Assembly (NCBI RefSeq): GCF_018424685.1
Contig: NZ_QTKX01000002.1
Location: 682,001-746,000, forward strand
Length of the DNA stretch: 64,000 nt
Direction: 5' to 3'
DNA from: Mesobacillus boroniphilus
GTDB taxonomy: Bacteria > Bacillota > Bacilli > Bacillales > Cytobacillaceae
This document shows positions 46,905 to 55,287 of this stretch, piece after piece (within the stretch, counting starts at the first letter, position 1; every line of letters starts with the position of its first letter). The translations under genes and the position numbers were made by a program. Under the pieces are notes generated by a model that saw only the letters and a list, made by a program, of their open reading frames with translations, was not told the DNA's origin and ran no database searches.

Positions 46905-48059
46905 TCACTGAAAAGTTTCCATATCCCCTTCAATTTCAACTAATTTCCTCAGCTTCGCATTATGGTATGAAGCAGGTGTCATCTGAAGAAGTTTATTACG
47001 TATTGAGCAAAGTACGGGGAAATCAATCCGTGCTGCCAATCCGTAAATTTTCATTTCATCTTTCACTATCTTCATACGCTCCTGCCTGTGTGTTTCATAC
47101 TTAAAGAATGCCTTATCAATTCTTTCTTCGCTGCTGATCCAATTTGCCAGGTAAACGGCATCTTCAGCAGCCTGTGATGCTCCCTGGCCTATATTGGGCA
47201 TTGAAGCGTGTGCTGAATCTCCGAGTAGCAGGATATTACCCGATTGGAGTGGAGTTAAAGGTTTTATTTCATACAAATTATCGTAAATGATACGGTCAGG
47301 AGAGGTATTTTCCAAAATTTCCTGAATTGGTTCATGGTAATAGAAAAAGTTGAATAATAAATCAATAGGGGACCATTTGCTCATGTCGCTGTTTTCCGTC
47401 GAGGATCTTTTCAAGGCATACCAAAACACCTGATTATCTTTTAATGGTGCAATCCCGAATCGTCCCCTCGGTCCCCAGGTTTCAGTATAATCAGGGACAT
47501 TCATTGGCGGATTTTCAATGATGCCTCTCCAGCAGGAGAAACCTGAATAAGCCAGGCTGCTATTTGGGAACAGTTTTGTGCGAATTTGTGAAGCTGCACC
47601 GTCGCAGCTTATAAGATAGTCTGTTTCTATACTAGTACCATCTTTGAAGAATAATGTCATTGTATTGTCGTGTTTAAAATCAATCATATGCTTATCAAAA
47701 TGGAGAGAACCAGGGAGGAGTGCATCTGTCAAAATTCTTTGGAATTCAGAACGGTGGATAAACAGGTAATTAGGGATATGTGATGGTGAATGATAGGCGA
47801 ATTCAGCAATGTTATTTCCAGAATCGGATTTTAGCAGACAGCCATCAGAATCCATTCCGCTTGCACGCAGTTTGGCTCCTAATCCCATAATGTAGAATGC
47901 TCTTATGGCGTTACCACTTAAGATGATTCCAGTATCCGGTTCATGTACTTTTTTTTCTTTTTCATACACATTCGCATGGATTCCTTTACTCTGCAGGGCA
48001 ATCGCTGTGCATAACCCGCTGATTCCGCCGCCGGCAATTGTGATTCTTGCATCGCTCAT
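46905..48059 (-). CDS. FAD-dependent monooxygenase
   Basis: A 384-residue class A flavin monooxygenase (salicylate-hydroxylase/zeaxanthin-epoxidase-like). Dinucleotide motif ITIAGGGISGLCTAIAL at the N-terminus, the second FAD motif GNILLLGDSAHASMPNIGQGAS near residue 280, and a central ISCDGAASQIR motif (DG type). Substrate unknown. No signal peptide. It occupies the place of comQXPA in B. subtilis, so it is an accessory gene of this lineage. The ATG is preceded by GGAGGTTACG. Confidence 0.9.
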   Translation of the reverse strand: MSDARITIAGGGISGLCTAIALQSKGIHANVYEKEKKVHEPDTGIILSGNAIRAFYIMGLGAKLRASGMDSDGCLLKSDSGNNIAEFAYHSPSHIPNYLFIHRSEFQRILTDALLPGSLHFDKHMIDFKHDNTMTLFFKDGTSIETDYLISCDGAASQIRTKLFPNSSLAYSGFSCWRGIIENPPMNVPDYTETWGPRGRFGIAPLKDNQVFWYALKRSSTENSDMSKWSPIDLLFNFFYYHEPIQEILENTSPDRIIYDNLYEIKPLTPLQSGNILLLGDSAHASMPNIGQGASQAAEDAVYLANWISSEERIDKAFFKYETHRQERMKIVKDEMKIYGLAARIDFPVLCSIRNKLLQMTPASYHNAKLRKLVEIEGDMETFQ

Positions 48060-48164
48060 AAAACGTAACCTCCATTCCGCAAAACAGGAATCATAACTCT
48101 ATTTACTTTAACTATACTTGACTGATCCTTGGTTGGTATGGATAAAAATTGAATTTTTCATGTA

Positions 48165-48198
48165 CAAAAAAGCCATCAGGTGGATATACCTGATGGCT
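48165..48198 (-). terminator. Terminator of the mrp operon
   Basis: Perfect 11-bp stem (48171-48181 with 48188-48198). The A run 48165-48170 gives the T tail on the minus strand. Confidence 0.92.
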
Positions 48199-48209
48199 GT
48201 TCATCATCA

Positions 48210-48584
48210 TTATTTCGAATGGCCTTCCGCTTCCAACTTTTTCCGTGCTTTTGCAAGGTCATCCTGGACAGTGCGGTCCGAAAGCTTAACCCCGCTGTTA
48301 TAAGCTGCCCTTGCAATTAAATGCCCTGCAACAGGAGAAGTGAGGAAGATGAAAACAACTCCCAGCAATAGTCGGGAATTGAAATGATGTTCAATCAACC
48401 AAAAATAGAGGAAGGTGCCCAGCAAGACGAGCATGACCCCCATTGTAGCACTTTTCGATGCTGCATGGTTCCTTGTATAAACATCTGGAAGCCTGATCAG
48501 TCCAAAGGCAGTCACAAGGCTAAGAAATGCACCTAACAGAATAAACAATCCTGCAAAAAACTTAACGATTTCCATCTCTGTCAT
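48210..48584 (-). CDS. mrpG: Na+/H+ antiporter subunit G
   Basis: A 124-residue, three-span MrpG (MnhG/PhaG) subunit; LIRLPDVYTRNHAASKSATMGV is the family signature. It completes the Mrp complex, which exports Na+ in exchange for H+ and supports alkali and salt tolerance. It overlaps mrpF by 23 bases. The C-terminal tail of about 35 charged residues is cytoplasmic. Confidence 0.96.
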   Translation of the reverse strand: MTEMEIVKFFAGLFILLGAFLSLVTAFGLIRLPDVYTRNHAASKSATMGVMLVLLGTFLYFWLIEHHFNSRLLLGVVFIFLTSPVAGHLIARAAYNSGVKLSDRTVQDDLAKARKKLEAEGHSK

Positions 48585-48852
48585 ATTCCATGATTACTCC
48601 CTTCTCAAGGAATTTTGAAAAGGCAACTGTTCCGATGAATGCCAGGATACCAATCAGCAGGATGATATCTAGAAAAGCACTAGTTTCAAGAACAATTGAT
48701 ACTAAAGCAATCACAGAAACAAGGCTGATGCCGATTGCGTCGAGGGCAACTACCCGGTCTGCTACGGTAGGCCCCTTGATCACTCGATAAATAAGGCCGA
48801 TCATCGCAAGTGATATGAAGGTAACTGAAATCCACAAAACCGCTTCAAACAT
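48562..48852 (-). CDS. mrpF: Na+/H+ antiporter subunit F
   Basis: A 96-residue, three-span MrpF with RVIKGPTVADRVVALDAIG, the conserved cytoplasmic loop containing Asp residues of the family. Its start overlaps the mrpE stop by one base, and its end overlaps mrpG. Confidence 0.96.
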   Translation of the reverse strand: MFEAVLWISVTFISLAMIGLIYRVIKGPTVADRVVALDAIGISLVSVIALVSIVLETSAFLDIILLIGILAFIGTVAFSKFLEKGVIMEYDRDGNR

Positions 48853-49328
48853 TATCGGCTCACCTCCATAATCGCTTTTTCAAACGTATTCTTGATGCTC
48901 TGAATTGCTTCATCAGCATCACTGATATCCATGGCATGCACATACAAGATCCTGTTGTCAGGTGAAACATCGACGACAAGCGTACCAGGGGTCAAAGTAA
49001 TCAGATTTGCGAGCATCGTAATCTCCCAGTCTTCCTTCAATTCCGTCGGGAATGCGAAGATACCAGGCTTGATATTAAGCTTTGGCCTAAGTACTGCCTT
49101 TAAAACTGCAATATTCGAAAGGAGCAGTTCCTTTGAAAAAATATAAATTAAGTTCACCACGGCCACTACCCTCAATAAATAGAAGCGGGAAGTGAAGAAG
49201 CGGCGGAAAATATAAATGATGAGCAGGCCAAAGAAATACCCGACGAAAAAGGAGGCCGGGGAGTAGGATGTCTTAAGGAACATCCAGACAAAGGCCAGAA
49301 TAAAATTCAGCAAGATTTGAAAAGCCAT
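48852..49328 (-). CDS. mrpE: Na+/H+ antiporter subunit E
   Basis: A 158-residue MrpE with two N-terminal spans and a cytoplasmic domain carrying LITLTPGTLVVDVSPD, the family signature. It is needed for complex assembly and antiport. It follows mrpD after 6 bases. Confidence 0.96.
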   Translation of the reverse strand: MAFQILLNFILAFVWMFLKTSYSPASFFVGYFFGLLIIYIFRRFFTSRFYLLRVVAVVNLIYIFSKELLLSNIAVLKAVLRPKLNIKPGIFAFPTELKEDWEITMLANLITLTPGTLVVDVSPDNRILYVHAMDISDADEAIQSIKNTFEKAIMEVSR

Positions 49329-49334
49329 GGCTCA

Positions 49335-50816
49335 TCACTCCTTTAAAACAGCATTGATGTAGATTTCCGGATTGGCAAGCGTTTCTGCAGCTGTTGAAAT
49401 AACCGGATAAATAGCTTCAGTTCCGAAGCCGTATAGCACAGCAAACACAGTGAGAAGTGCTGGTGCAATGAGCAGCCATTTTGCAGGTGCTTCATCCTCA
49501 TTCTTATAGGCTCTTGGAGTTCCCCAGAAGCCCCTGATAAAAATCCTCATGACTGAAAGCAGTACAAGCAAGCTCGACATCAGAACAACAAAAGCACCGA
49601 TATAGTTTTCAGTTTCAAATCCAGAGCGCACAATCATAATTTTGCCTGCGAATCCACTGAGCGGCGGAATGCCGGCAAGTGCGGCTGTGGCAATGAAGAA
49701 CGTCCAGCCGAGTGCAGGGTACCTGTTGATCAGACCACTGATTTTCTCAAGGTCGCTAGTTCCGGTGATTATGACGATAATACCGACCAACAGGAACAGT
49801 GCCGCTTTAATGTTCATGTCGTGGATCAGGTAAAAGACCGCGCCAGTGAGTGATTCAGTTGTCAGGAGGGATACTCCGAACAGGATAACACCGACCGCAA
49901 CAATGATGTTATAAATAATGATTTTTTTGATATCAGTATAAGCCAGTGCCCCGATGACTCCGACAATGATCGTTATGACAGCGAGGATTTGCAGCAACTG
50001 ATGAGTATAACCGGCATCATGGTAAAAGAACAATGTATATGTTCTTGTGATCGAGTATACGCCAACCTTGGTCAGAAGTGCCCCGAACAGTGCCATTACT
50101 GGTGCTGGCGGTGCGTAATACGATCCTGGCAGCCAGAAATAAAGCGGGAAAATCGCGCCTTTCAGTCCGAATACAATCAAGAATAGAACGGCAATTACCG
50201 TAATGATTCCTGCATTCCCGACCTCACTGAGCCTCACAGAGATATGTGCCATGTTCAGCGTCCCTACAACTGAATACAAATAGGCGACAGCGATAACGAA
50301 TAAGGCAGATGAAATAACGTTCACGAGTATGTATTTAATGGATTCACGGAGCTGGATTTTCGTCCCGCCCAATACAATCAATACATATGAGGACATCAGC
50401 ATCACTTCGAAAAATACAAACAAGTTGAAAATATCGCCCGTTGTAAAGGCCCCATTAACCCCGACAATCAAGAAATTGACGACAGGATAATAGAAAAATC
50501 TTTCACGAGCTTCTCCTATGGATTTGAAGGAGTAAAACAAGGCCGCAAAAGCGATGATACTTGTTGTCAATACTAGCAGGGCGGAAAGCATATCCGATAC
50601 AAGCGTTATGCCGTATGGTGCTTCCCAGTTGCTGAGATCCATCGTCTGGATGCCATTCCGATAAACATGGTTTGCCAGCATGAAGGAGGCGATAATCGTG
50701 AGTAGACTGCTTATCGCTGAAATCCATCGCTGGGCCATGATGTTTTTTGTGAAAAAAATAAGTACAACCCCTGTAATCAGAGGAATCAAGATGGGTAAGA
50801 TGATTAGATTATTCAT
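49335..50816 (-). CDS. mrpD: Na+/H+ antiporter subunit D
   Basis: A 493-residue, about 14-span subunit homologous to complex I NuoM/N proton channels. Conserved features include [12 protein letters not shown] near residue 137 (the buried glutamate), [19 protein letters not shown] near residue 220 and [19 protein letters not shown] [12 protein letters not shown] near residue 340. It overlaps mrpC by 8 bases. Confidence 0.97.
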   Translation of the reverse strand: MNNLIILPILIPLITGVVLIFFTKNIMAQRWISAISSLLTIIASFMLANHVYRNGIQTMDLSNWEAPYGITLVSDMLSALLVLTTSIIAFAALFYSFKSIGEARERFFYYPVVNFLIVGVNGAFTTGDIFNLFVFFEVMLMSSYVLIVLGGTKIQLRESIKYILVNVISSALFVIAVAYLYSVVGTLNMAHISVRLSEVGNAGIITVIAVLFLIVFGLKGAIFPLYFWLPGSYYAPPAPVMALFGALLTKVGVYSITRTYTLFFYHDAGYTHQLLQILAVITIIVGVIGALAYTDIKKIIIYNIIVAVGVILFGVSLLTTESLTGAVFYLIHDMNIKAALFLLVGIIVIITGTSDLEKISGLINRYPALGWTFFIATAALAGIPPLSGFAGKIMIVRSGFETENYIGAFVVLMSSLLVLLSVMRIFIRGFWGTPRAYKNEDEAPAKWLLIAPALLTVFAVLYGFGTEAIYPVISTAAETLANPEIYINAVLKE

Positions 50817-51150
50817 GTCCTTCCTTTCCTCTCAAGCGATCCATATTATCGGTTCCAAGCTCCTGGTAGGCACGGTAGGCCAGAACCAGGAAGAATGCTG
50901 TCACACCAAAGCTGATGACGATCGCTGTCAGGATCAGTGCCTGTGGCAGCGGATCGGCATAGGATGGGGCATGTTCTCCCAGGAGCGGAGCCGCACCTCT
51001 TTTTAAGCCTCCCATTGTCAGCAGGAGAAGGTGGGCGCCGTGACTTAACAGCCCTGTCCCGATAATGATCCTGAGCAAGCTTTTTGAAAGCATGAGGTAA
51101 GTGGCTGTCATAAATAAAATTCCAATTAGAAAAGCCATTAAGATTTCCAT
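50809..51150 (-). CDS. mrpC: Na+/H+ antiporter subunit C
   Basis: A 113-residue, three-span NuoK-like subunit; [20 protein letters not shown] and [21 protein letters not shown] are family hallmarks. It overlaps mrpB by one base and mrpD by 8, so synthesis of adjacent subunits is coupled. Confidence 0.97.
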   Translation of the reverse strand: MEILMAFLIGILFMTATYLMLSKSLLRIIIGTGLLSHGAHLLLLTMGGLKRGAAPLLGEHAPSYADPLPQALILTAIVISFGVTAFFLVLAYRAYQELGTDNMDRLRGKEGHE

Positions 51151-51572
51151 TATTCGCTCTCTCCAATCGTTTGAATAATGGTCATTGTCACACCAATGAC
51201 GACAAGGAAGACCCCTGTATCAAACAAAACCGCTGTATGCAGAGATGTCTTGCCTAGGAGCGGCAAATAAACATAAGTGTAAGCATGTGTCAGGAACGGC
51301 ATATTGAAAAATAACGCACCGGCACCTGTTCCAATCGCAATGAGCAGACCGACAGCCACAACTTTAATGTAATCGAACGGTAAAATCATCTTGACCGTCT
51401 TGATATCGAATGCAAGCAAAAGCAATACAATCGCTCCAGAGGTCATCAATCCGCCGATGAATCCACCGCCTGGATAATAGTGGCCTGCAAAAAACAGGTG
51501 GATTGAAAATAGGATAATGACAAACAAGGTGAACTTCGTAACAGTCTGGAGGATGACATCATTTGTTTTCAT
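51150..51572 (-). CDS. mrpB: Na+/H+ antiporter subunit B
   Basis: A 140-residue, four-span MrpB with the conserved [22 protein letters not shown] block. It overlaps the end of mrpA by 14 bases. Confidence 0.97.
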   Translation of the reverse strand: MKTNDVILQTVTKFTLFVIILFSIHLFFAGHYYPGGGFIGGLMTSGAIVLLLLAFDIKTVKMILPFDYIKVVAVGLLIAIGTGAGALFFNMPFLTHAYTYVYLPLLGKTSLHTAVLFDTGVFLVVIGVTMTIIQTIGESE

Positions 51573-53976
51573 CCAATTCTCTCCCCCTTGTCAGCCGAAG
51601 CTTGATCATCGCAAAAATACCTAGGGCAGCGATGCCAAGGACGGCAATCTCAAACATTGTATCAAAGCCGCGGAAATCAACAAGGATAACGTTGACCATA
51701 TTTTCGCCGCCGGCTTTTTTATAAGTATTTTCAACATAATACTCTGAAATCGAACCGAACATCTTGTTACTATGGGCAGATAAAGCGATCATCGTCACAA
51801 TCGCCCCTACTCCAATAGAGATCAGCGCGTTTGTAGCCCTGAAGCGGATTCTCTCCTCATTTCTCCTGATTTGCGGCAGATGATAAAACGCCAGCAGGAA
51901 TAGTGCAACAGATACAGTTTCAATGACCAGCTGTGTCAGTGCCAGGTCAGGTGCCCTGAAGAGGACGAAGAATAGTGCGACCGTATAGCCAACCGCGCCA
52001 AGAAGGATGATGGAAGTCAGCCTTGATTTGGCAAACAGGATGGTAATCGCTGATACGGCCATGATTAGCACAAGCACGACTTCAAAAAAGCGGATCGGTG
52101 CAACATTACTAAAATCCAGTTTGAATGCGTCTTTGAAAATAAGTGTCGAAGCCAGAGCCAAAATAAAGAATGAAAAGATATAAACGAGATATGTCCTGAT
52201 AAATCCGGTCATATACGACCTTGTAATGTTTCTTGATGTTATCTCCATGAGTTCAAGGCCACGATCATAGAAACGATTCAGTGCCAGGCGCTCAGGGAAT
52301 TTGCGATAAACCCCGGTCCATTTGGGCATGAACTTATAGAGCAAAATTCCAATCGTGATAACGCCAATTGTCATGAACAATTCAGCAGTTGGCCCGTGCC
52401 AATGTGTGATATGGACATCGAATCCTTCACCGTTTTCGAGCAATGATGGAAGAATCGAACCCATTGCTGGTGAAATGATGTTATGTGACAGTACATTCGG
52501 AAAAATCCCGAAAATAATTACAAGTGATGCAAGGATAACCGGCGAAATCAGCATTCCGATTGGTGCCTCATGTGGTTTCTTTTCCAATTTCTCAGGCTGG
52601 TATTTGCCCGTGAAGGTCTTGAATACATACATCATACTGTACAGGAACGTGAAAACACTTGCTGTCCAGGCAATGATTGGGAATAGGATGCCCCAAGTAT
52701 CCATATTGAAAATATCCATTTCCGCTACACGAAGCATTCCGGTGAAGAACATTTCTTTACTCAGGAATCCGTTGAAAGGCGGAATCCCAGCCATTGAAAA
52801 TGTTCCGATGATGGCAAGTGTGAATGTGATTGGCATGAAATTCATCAAACCGCCAAGCTTGCGAATATCCCTTGTCCCCGTTTCATGGTCAATGATGCCT
52901 GTCACCATGAACAAGCTTCCCTTGAATGTGGCATGGTTGATCAGGTGGAATACCGCGGCAGTAACCGCAACAATATAATAGCCATCCTTTATCGTGCCAT
53001 AATGAAGTGCTGCAGCACCTGCTCCAAGAAGAGACATGATCATCCCCAGCTGGCTGACAGTTGAGAAAGCGAGGATCGCTTTTAAATCAGTTTGCTTTAC
53101 CGCTGAGAAGGAACCCCAGAATAACGTGATAACCCCAACTCCGGCTACGAGCCAAACCCAAATATCTGAATGTGCGAACACAGGCGTCATACGGGCGACA
53201 AGATAGATCCCCGCTTTAACCATAGTCGCAGAGTGCAGGTACGCACTGACCGGCGTAGGTGCTTCCATCGCGTCAGGAAGCCAGATGTGGAATGGGAACT
53301 GAGCTGATTTTGTAAAAGCCCCTAGCAAGAACAAAATCAGTGTCGCAGTGAATAATGGATGGTTTACGACTTCATTAGACATTTGGATTGTTTCAGAAAT
53401 GCTGAAGGTCCCTGTGATGATATAGAGCATCAGGATACCACCAAGCATTGATAATCCCCCGAAAACAGTGATCAGCATTGACTTTTGGGCACCATAGCGG
53501 GAGCGTTCGCGATGGTTCCAATATCCAATCAGCAAGAAAGACGAAAAGCTTGTCAATTCCCAAAAGGTATAAAGCACAATCAGGTTGTCCGATAAAACTA
53601 CCCCTAGCATCGCGCCCATGAACAAAAGCAGGTAGACATAGAAAGTATTGAGCTTTTCTTTGTCCGGATTTAAATAATAAATCGAATACAGCACAACCAA
53701 TGCGCCGATTCCAGTGATCAGCAGGGCAAACAATAGCCCAAGGCCGTCAACTTTTAACGTAAAATCAATCCCAAGTGAAGAAATCCAAGGAACAGTTTCC
53801 ATTTCGGTACCGCCATGGCTGGTCGTACTGATGAATTGCAAGAAATAAGCAAATAGCACGGCAGGCAGCGGCAAAAGGAACCAGCCTGTATGGATGTTCT
53901 TGAAATACTTATGTAAAAATGGAATTAAGATCGCGAGTAAAAGCGGTGATAAAACTGCAAGGTGAAGTAAAGACAA
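51559..53976 (-). CDS. mrpA: Na+/H+ antiporter subunit A
   Basis: An 805-residue subunit, the largest of the Mrp complex: an N-terminal NuoL-like part (about 1-500, with YTFWELTSFSSFLLIGYW and PFHIWLPDAMEAPTPVSA) and a C-terminal NuoJ/MrpB-like part (about 600-805, with LFFVLFRAPDLALTQL, typical of the family). The TTG start follows AAGGAGG by 9 bases. It is the first gene of the seven-gene operon. TATAAT (complement of 54019-54024) upstream may be its -10; I found no good -35. Confidence 0.97.
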   Translation of the reverse strand: MSLLHLAVLSPLLLAILIPFLHKYFKNIHTGWFLLPLPAVLFAYFLQFISTTSHGGTEMETVPWISSLGIDFTLKVDGLGLLFALLITGIGALVVLYSIYYLNPDKEKLNTFYVYLLLFMGAMLGVVLSDNLIVLYTFWELTSFSSFLLIGYWNHRERSRYGAQKSMLITVFGGLSMLGGILMLYIITGTFSISETIQMSNEVVNHPLFTATLILFLLGAFTKSAQFPFHIWLPDAMEAPTPVSAYLHSATMVKAGIYLVARMTPVFAHSDIWVWLVAGVGVITLFWGSFSAVKQTDLKAILAFSTVSQLGMIMSLLGAGAAALHYGTIKDGYYIVAVTAAVFHLINHATFKGSLFMVTGIIDHETGTRDIRKLGGLMNFMPITFTLAIIGTFSMAGIPPFNGFLSKEMFFTGMLRVAEMDIFNMDTWGILFPIIAWTASVFTFLYSMMYVFKTFTGKYQPEKLEKKPHEAPIGMLISPVILASLVIIFGIFPNVLSHNIISPAMGSILPSLLENGEGFDVHITHWHGPTAELFMTIGVITIGILLYKFMPKWTGVYRKFPERLALNRFYDRGLELMEITSRNITRSYMTGFIRTYLVYIFSFFILALASTLIFKDAFKLDFSNVAPIRFFEVVLVLIMAVSAITILFAKSRLTSIILLGAVGYTVALFFVLFRAPDLALTQLVIETVSVALFLLAFYHLPQIRRNEERIRFRATNALISIGVGAIVTMIALSAHSNKMFGSISEYYVENTYKKAGGENMVNVILVDFRGFDTMFEIAVLGIAALGIFAMIKLRLTRGRELDENK

Positions 53977-54109
53977 ATGATAATACCTCCTTATTTAATT
54001 CCAAATTCATGGCTTAACATTATATTTTTTGCCAAATTAATCAAGTTCATGCCCCCAACTCACTGATGAGAAAATTATATCGTAAAAAAGATGGAGATGC
54101 ATGTCATCG

Positions 54110-54127
54110 ACCTTGATAAGTCAAGGT
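54110..54127. promoter_or_regulatory. Short palindrome ACCTTGA-TAAG-TCAAGGT
   Basis: Perfect 7-base arms and a third CCTTGA half-site at 54137-54142, which overlaps the -35 of the sigma-G-type promoter. It lies between the mrpA start and the 67-residue gene, so it could be an operator. Confidence 0.4.
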
Positions 54128-54139
54128 TTTGTCAATCCT

Positions 54140-54170
54140 TGAATAAAATTGTCGTTCTTTCTGCATACTA
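54140..54170 (+). promoter_or_regulatory. Sigma-G-type promoter
   Basis: TGAATA (54140-54145), 18-base spacer, CATACTA (54164-54170), matching the forespore sigma-G consensus at both elements and in spacing. It drives the small gene at 54194. Confidence 0.7.
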
Positions 54171-54193
54171 ACAGTAAATAGGGGGGATAAGCC

Positions 54194-54397
54194 ATGGCCC
54201 GAAAGCTGATTGTATGCATTGGGATATTCCTTAGTTTATTTTCGGGGTTCATGTTTCTTGATAACAGGGATGACAAAGAGTTGTCAAAGCAAGGACCTGG
54301 AGTGCTGAAAGTCCAGCAATCAGAGTTGGACGAGGTTGAAACTGCCACATATGTACCATTCGGTTCAAGAGAATACGTCCGGATCGTGCCACAATAA
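54194..54397 (+). CDS. 67-residue exported or membrane-anchored peptide, probable forespore gene
   Basis: N-terminal MARKLIVCIGIFLSLFSGFMFL is a signal or anchor segment; the remaining 45 residues are acidic, with no Cys beyond the leader and no family I recognise. GGGGGGAT lies 6 bases before the ATG. The sigma-G-type promoter 24 bases upstream of the start suggests forespore-specific expression, placing the product at the inner spore membrane or in the intermembrane space. A terminator follows, so it is a single-gene unit. Confidence 0.75.
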   Translation: MARKLIVCIGIFLSLFSGFMFLDNRDDKELSKQGPGVLKVQQSELDEVETATYVPFGSREYVRIVPQ

Positions 54398-54447
54398 CAC
54401 CAACCTGTCTATACGGACGAGTTGCTAAAAAGGTTTCAAAAAAAATT

Positions 54448-54474
54448 AAAGTTCCTGCAAAGGGGCTTTTTTTC
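54448..54474 (+). terminator. Terminator after the 67-residue gene
   Basis: Stem AAAGTTCC/GGGGCTTT (two G-T pairs), 6-base loop, T7. Confidence 0.82.
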
Positions 54475-54550
54475 TTTTAGTTGTCGATTTTCACTATTTC
54501 TTTCATAATAACCCTTAGTAGGAATACGAAAGAATTGAGTGAAGATTAAT

Positions 54551-55108
54551 ATGAGAAACCCATACTTAACAAGCTACTTTCCGCTGCTGTCCATCATTAT
54601 GTTCAGTTTGGCCCTATCCGTGCGCACGGAAATGGAGTTGCTCTCCATTCTGAAAAATGCCGGAATTTATGATGGAATGCTGGAATTCTTTTCTGAAACG
54701 GGGATTAAATTGTCTTTGCTGGCGTTGCTGATGGTGGTATATTTCATGGTGTTCGCGGCTATGAAGCTGATTGCCGATACAATAAACGAGGTCAGCCTCT
54801 TGTTTTTCTCGAAGGATCACGAAGGGGAGAGCCTGTATCTGATTCGCCATGGCGCAACGATTTATTTTGTGGGCGGTATCTTATCCCTGCTCAGCTTCTA
54901 CAGCTTTATCGGAATAACGGCCATTTTCGCAGTTGCGACAGTGGTATATTTTATTTATTTTGTCTATAAAATCAGCCCCAAGCTCGCCATGGCCGGATTG
55001 ATCGGAATTGTGTTTTTCCAGGTCATCCTCTGGAGTACGCTTGTGCTCGGCATCATTTATCTTGCAATTAAAGTGTATAACAGCCTGGTTGCCAGCTTGC
55101 CGATTTAA
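54551..55108 (+). CDS. yufK: YufK family membrane protein (DUF5366)
   Basis: A 185-residue protein with about five hydrophobic segments (near 8-22, 50-72, 100-125, 128-150 and 155-180). Length, topology and position beside pbpD and kapD match B. subtilis YufK, of unknown function. ATG 54551 after GAGTGAAG is preferred over the GTG at 54539, which is inside the ribosome-site region. Confidence 0.82.
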   Translation: MRNPYLTSYFPLLSIIMFSLALSVRTEMELLSILKNAGIYDGMLEFFSETGIKLSLLALLMVVYFMVFAAMKLIADTINEVSLLFFSKDHEGESLYLIRHGATIYFVGGILSLLSFYSFIGITAIFAVATVVYFIYFVYKISPKLAMAGLIGIVFFQVILWSTLVLGIIYLAIKVYNSLVASLPI

Positions 55109-55188
55109 GTGCGGTTTTTTTTGGAGGAATGGTTTTTTTATAAAGGCCAGACAAACTTATCTGTAGTCATTTCTGGGTCATAAGGGTG

Positions 55189-55233
55189 ATGACGGACAGG
55201 AATGGGCGAAAAGAAAGAAAAAGTGTCCGTCAT
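55189..55233. repeat. Single stem-loop unit resembling the GACAG arrays
   Basis: Arms ATGACGGACA (55189-55198) and TGTCCGTCAT (55224-55233) are perfectly complementary over 10 bases and enclose a purine-rich loop ending AAAGAAAAAG. The layout (GACAGG...AAAAAG...TGTC) is like one unit of the 52-bp arrays. No T run follows, so it is not a clear terminator for yufK or pbpD. Confidence 0.6.
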
Positions 55234-55287
55234 AAAGTGATTGTGCCCCAAAATAATAAGTGGAACCGGGCGGAATTTTTGCCCGGT

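Noticed and set aside
46334..47104. Open frames across array 2 (46334-46648 and 46742-47104)
   Set aside because: The unit length of 52 shifts the frame every copy, the peptides are low-complexity repeats of the DNA, and no ribosome site or family match exists.
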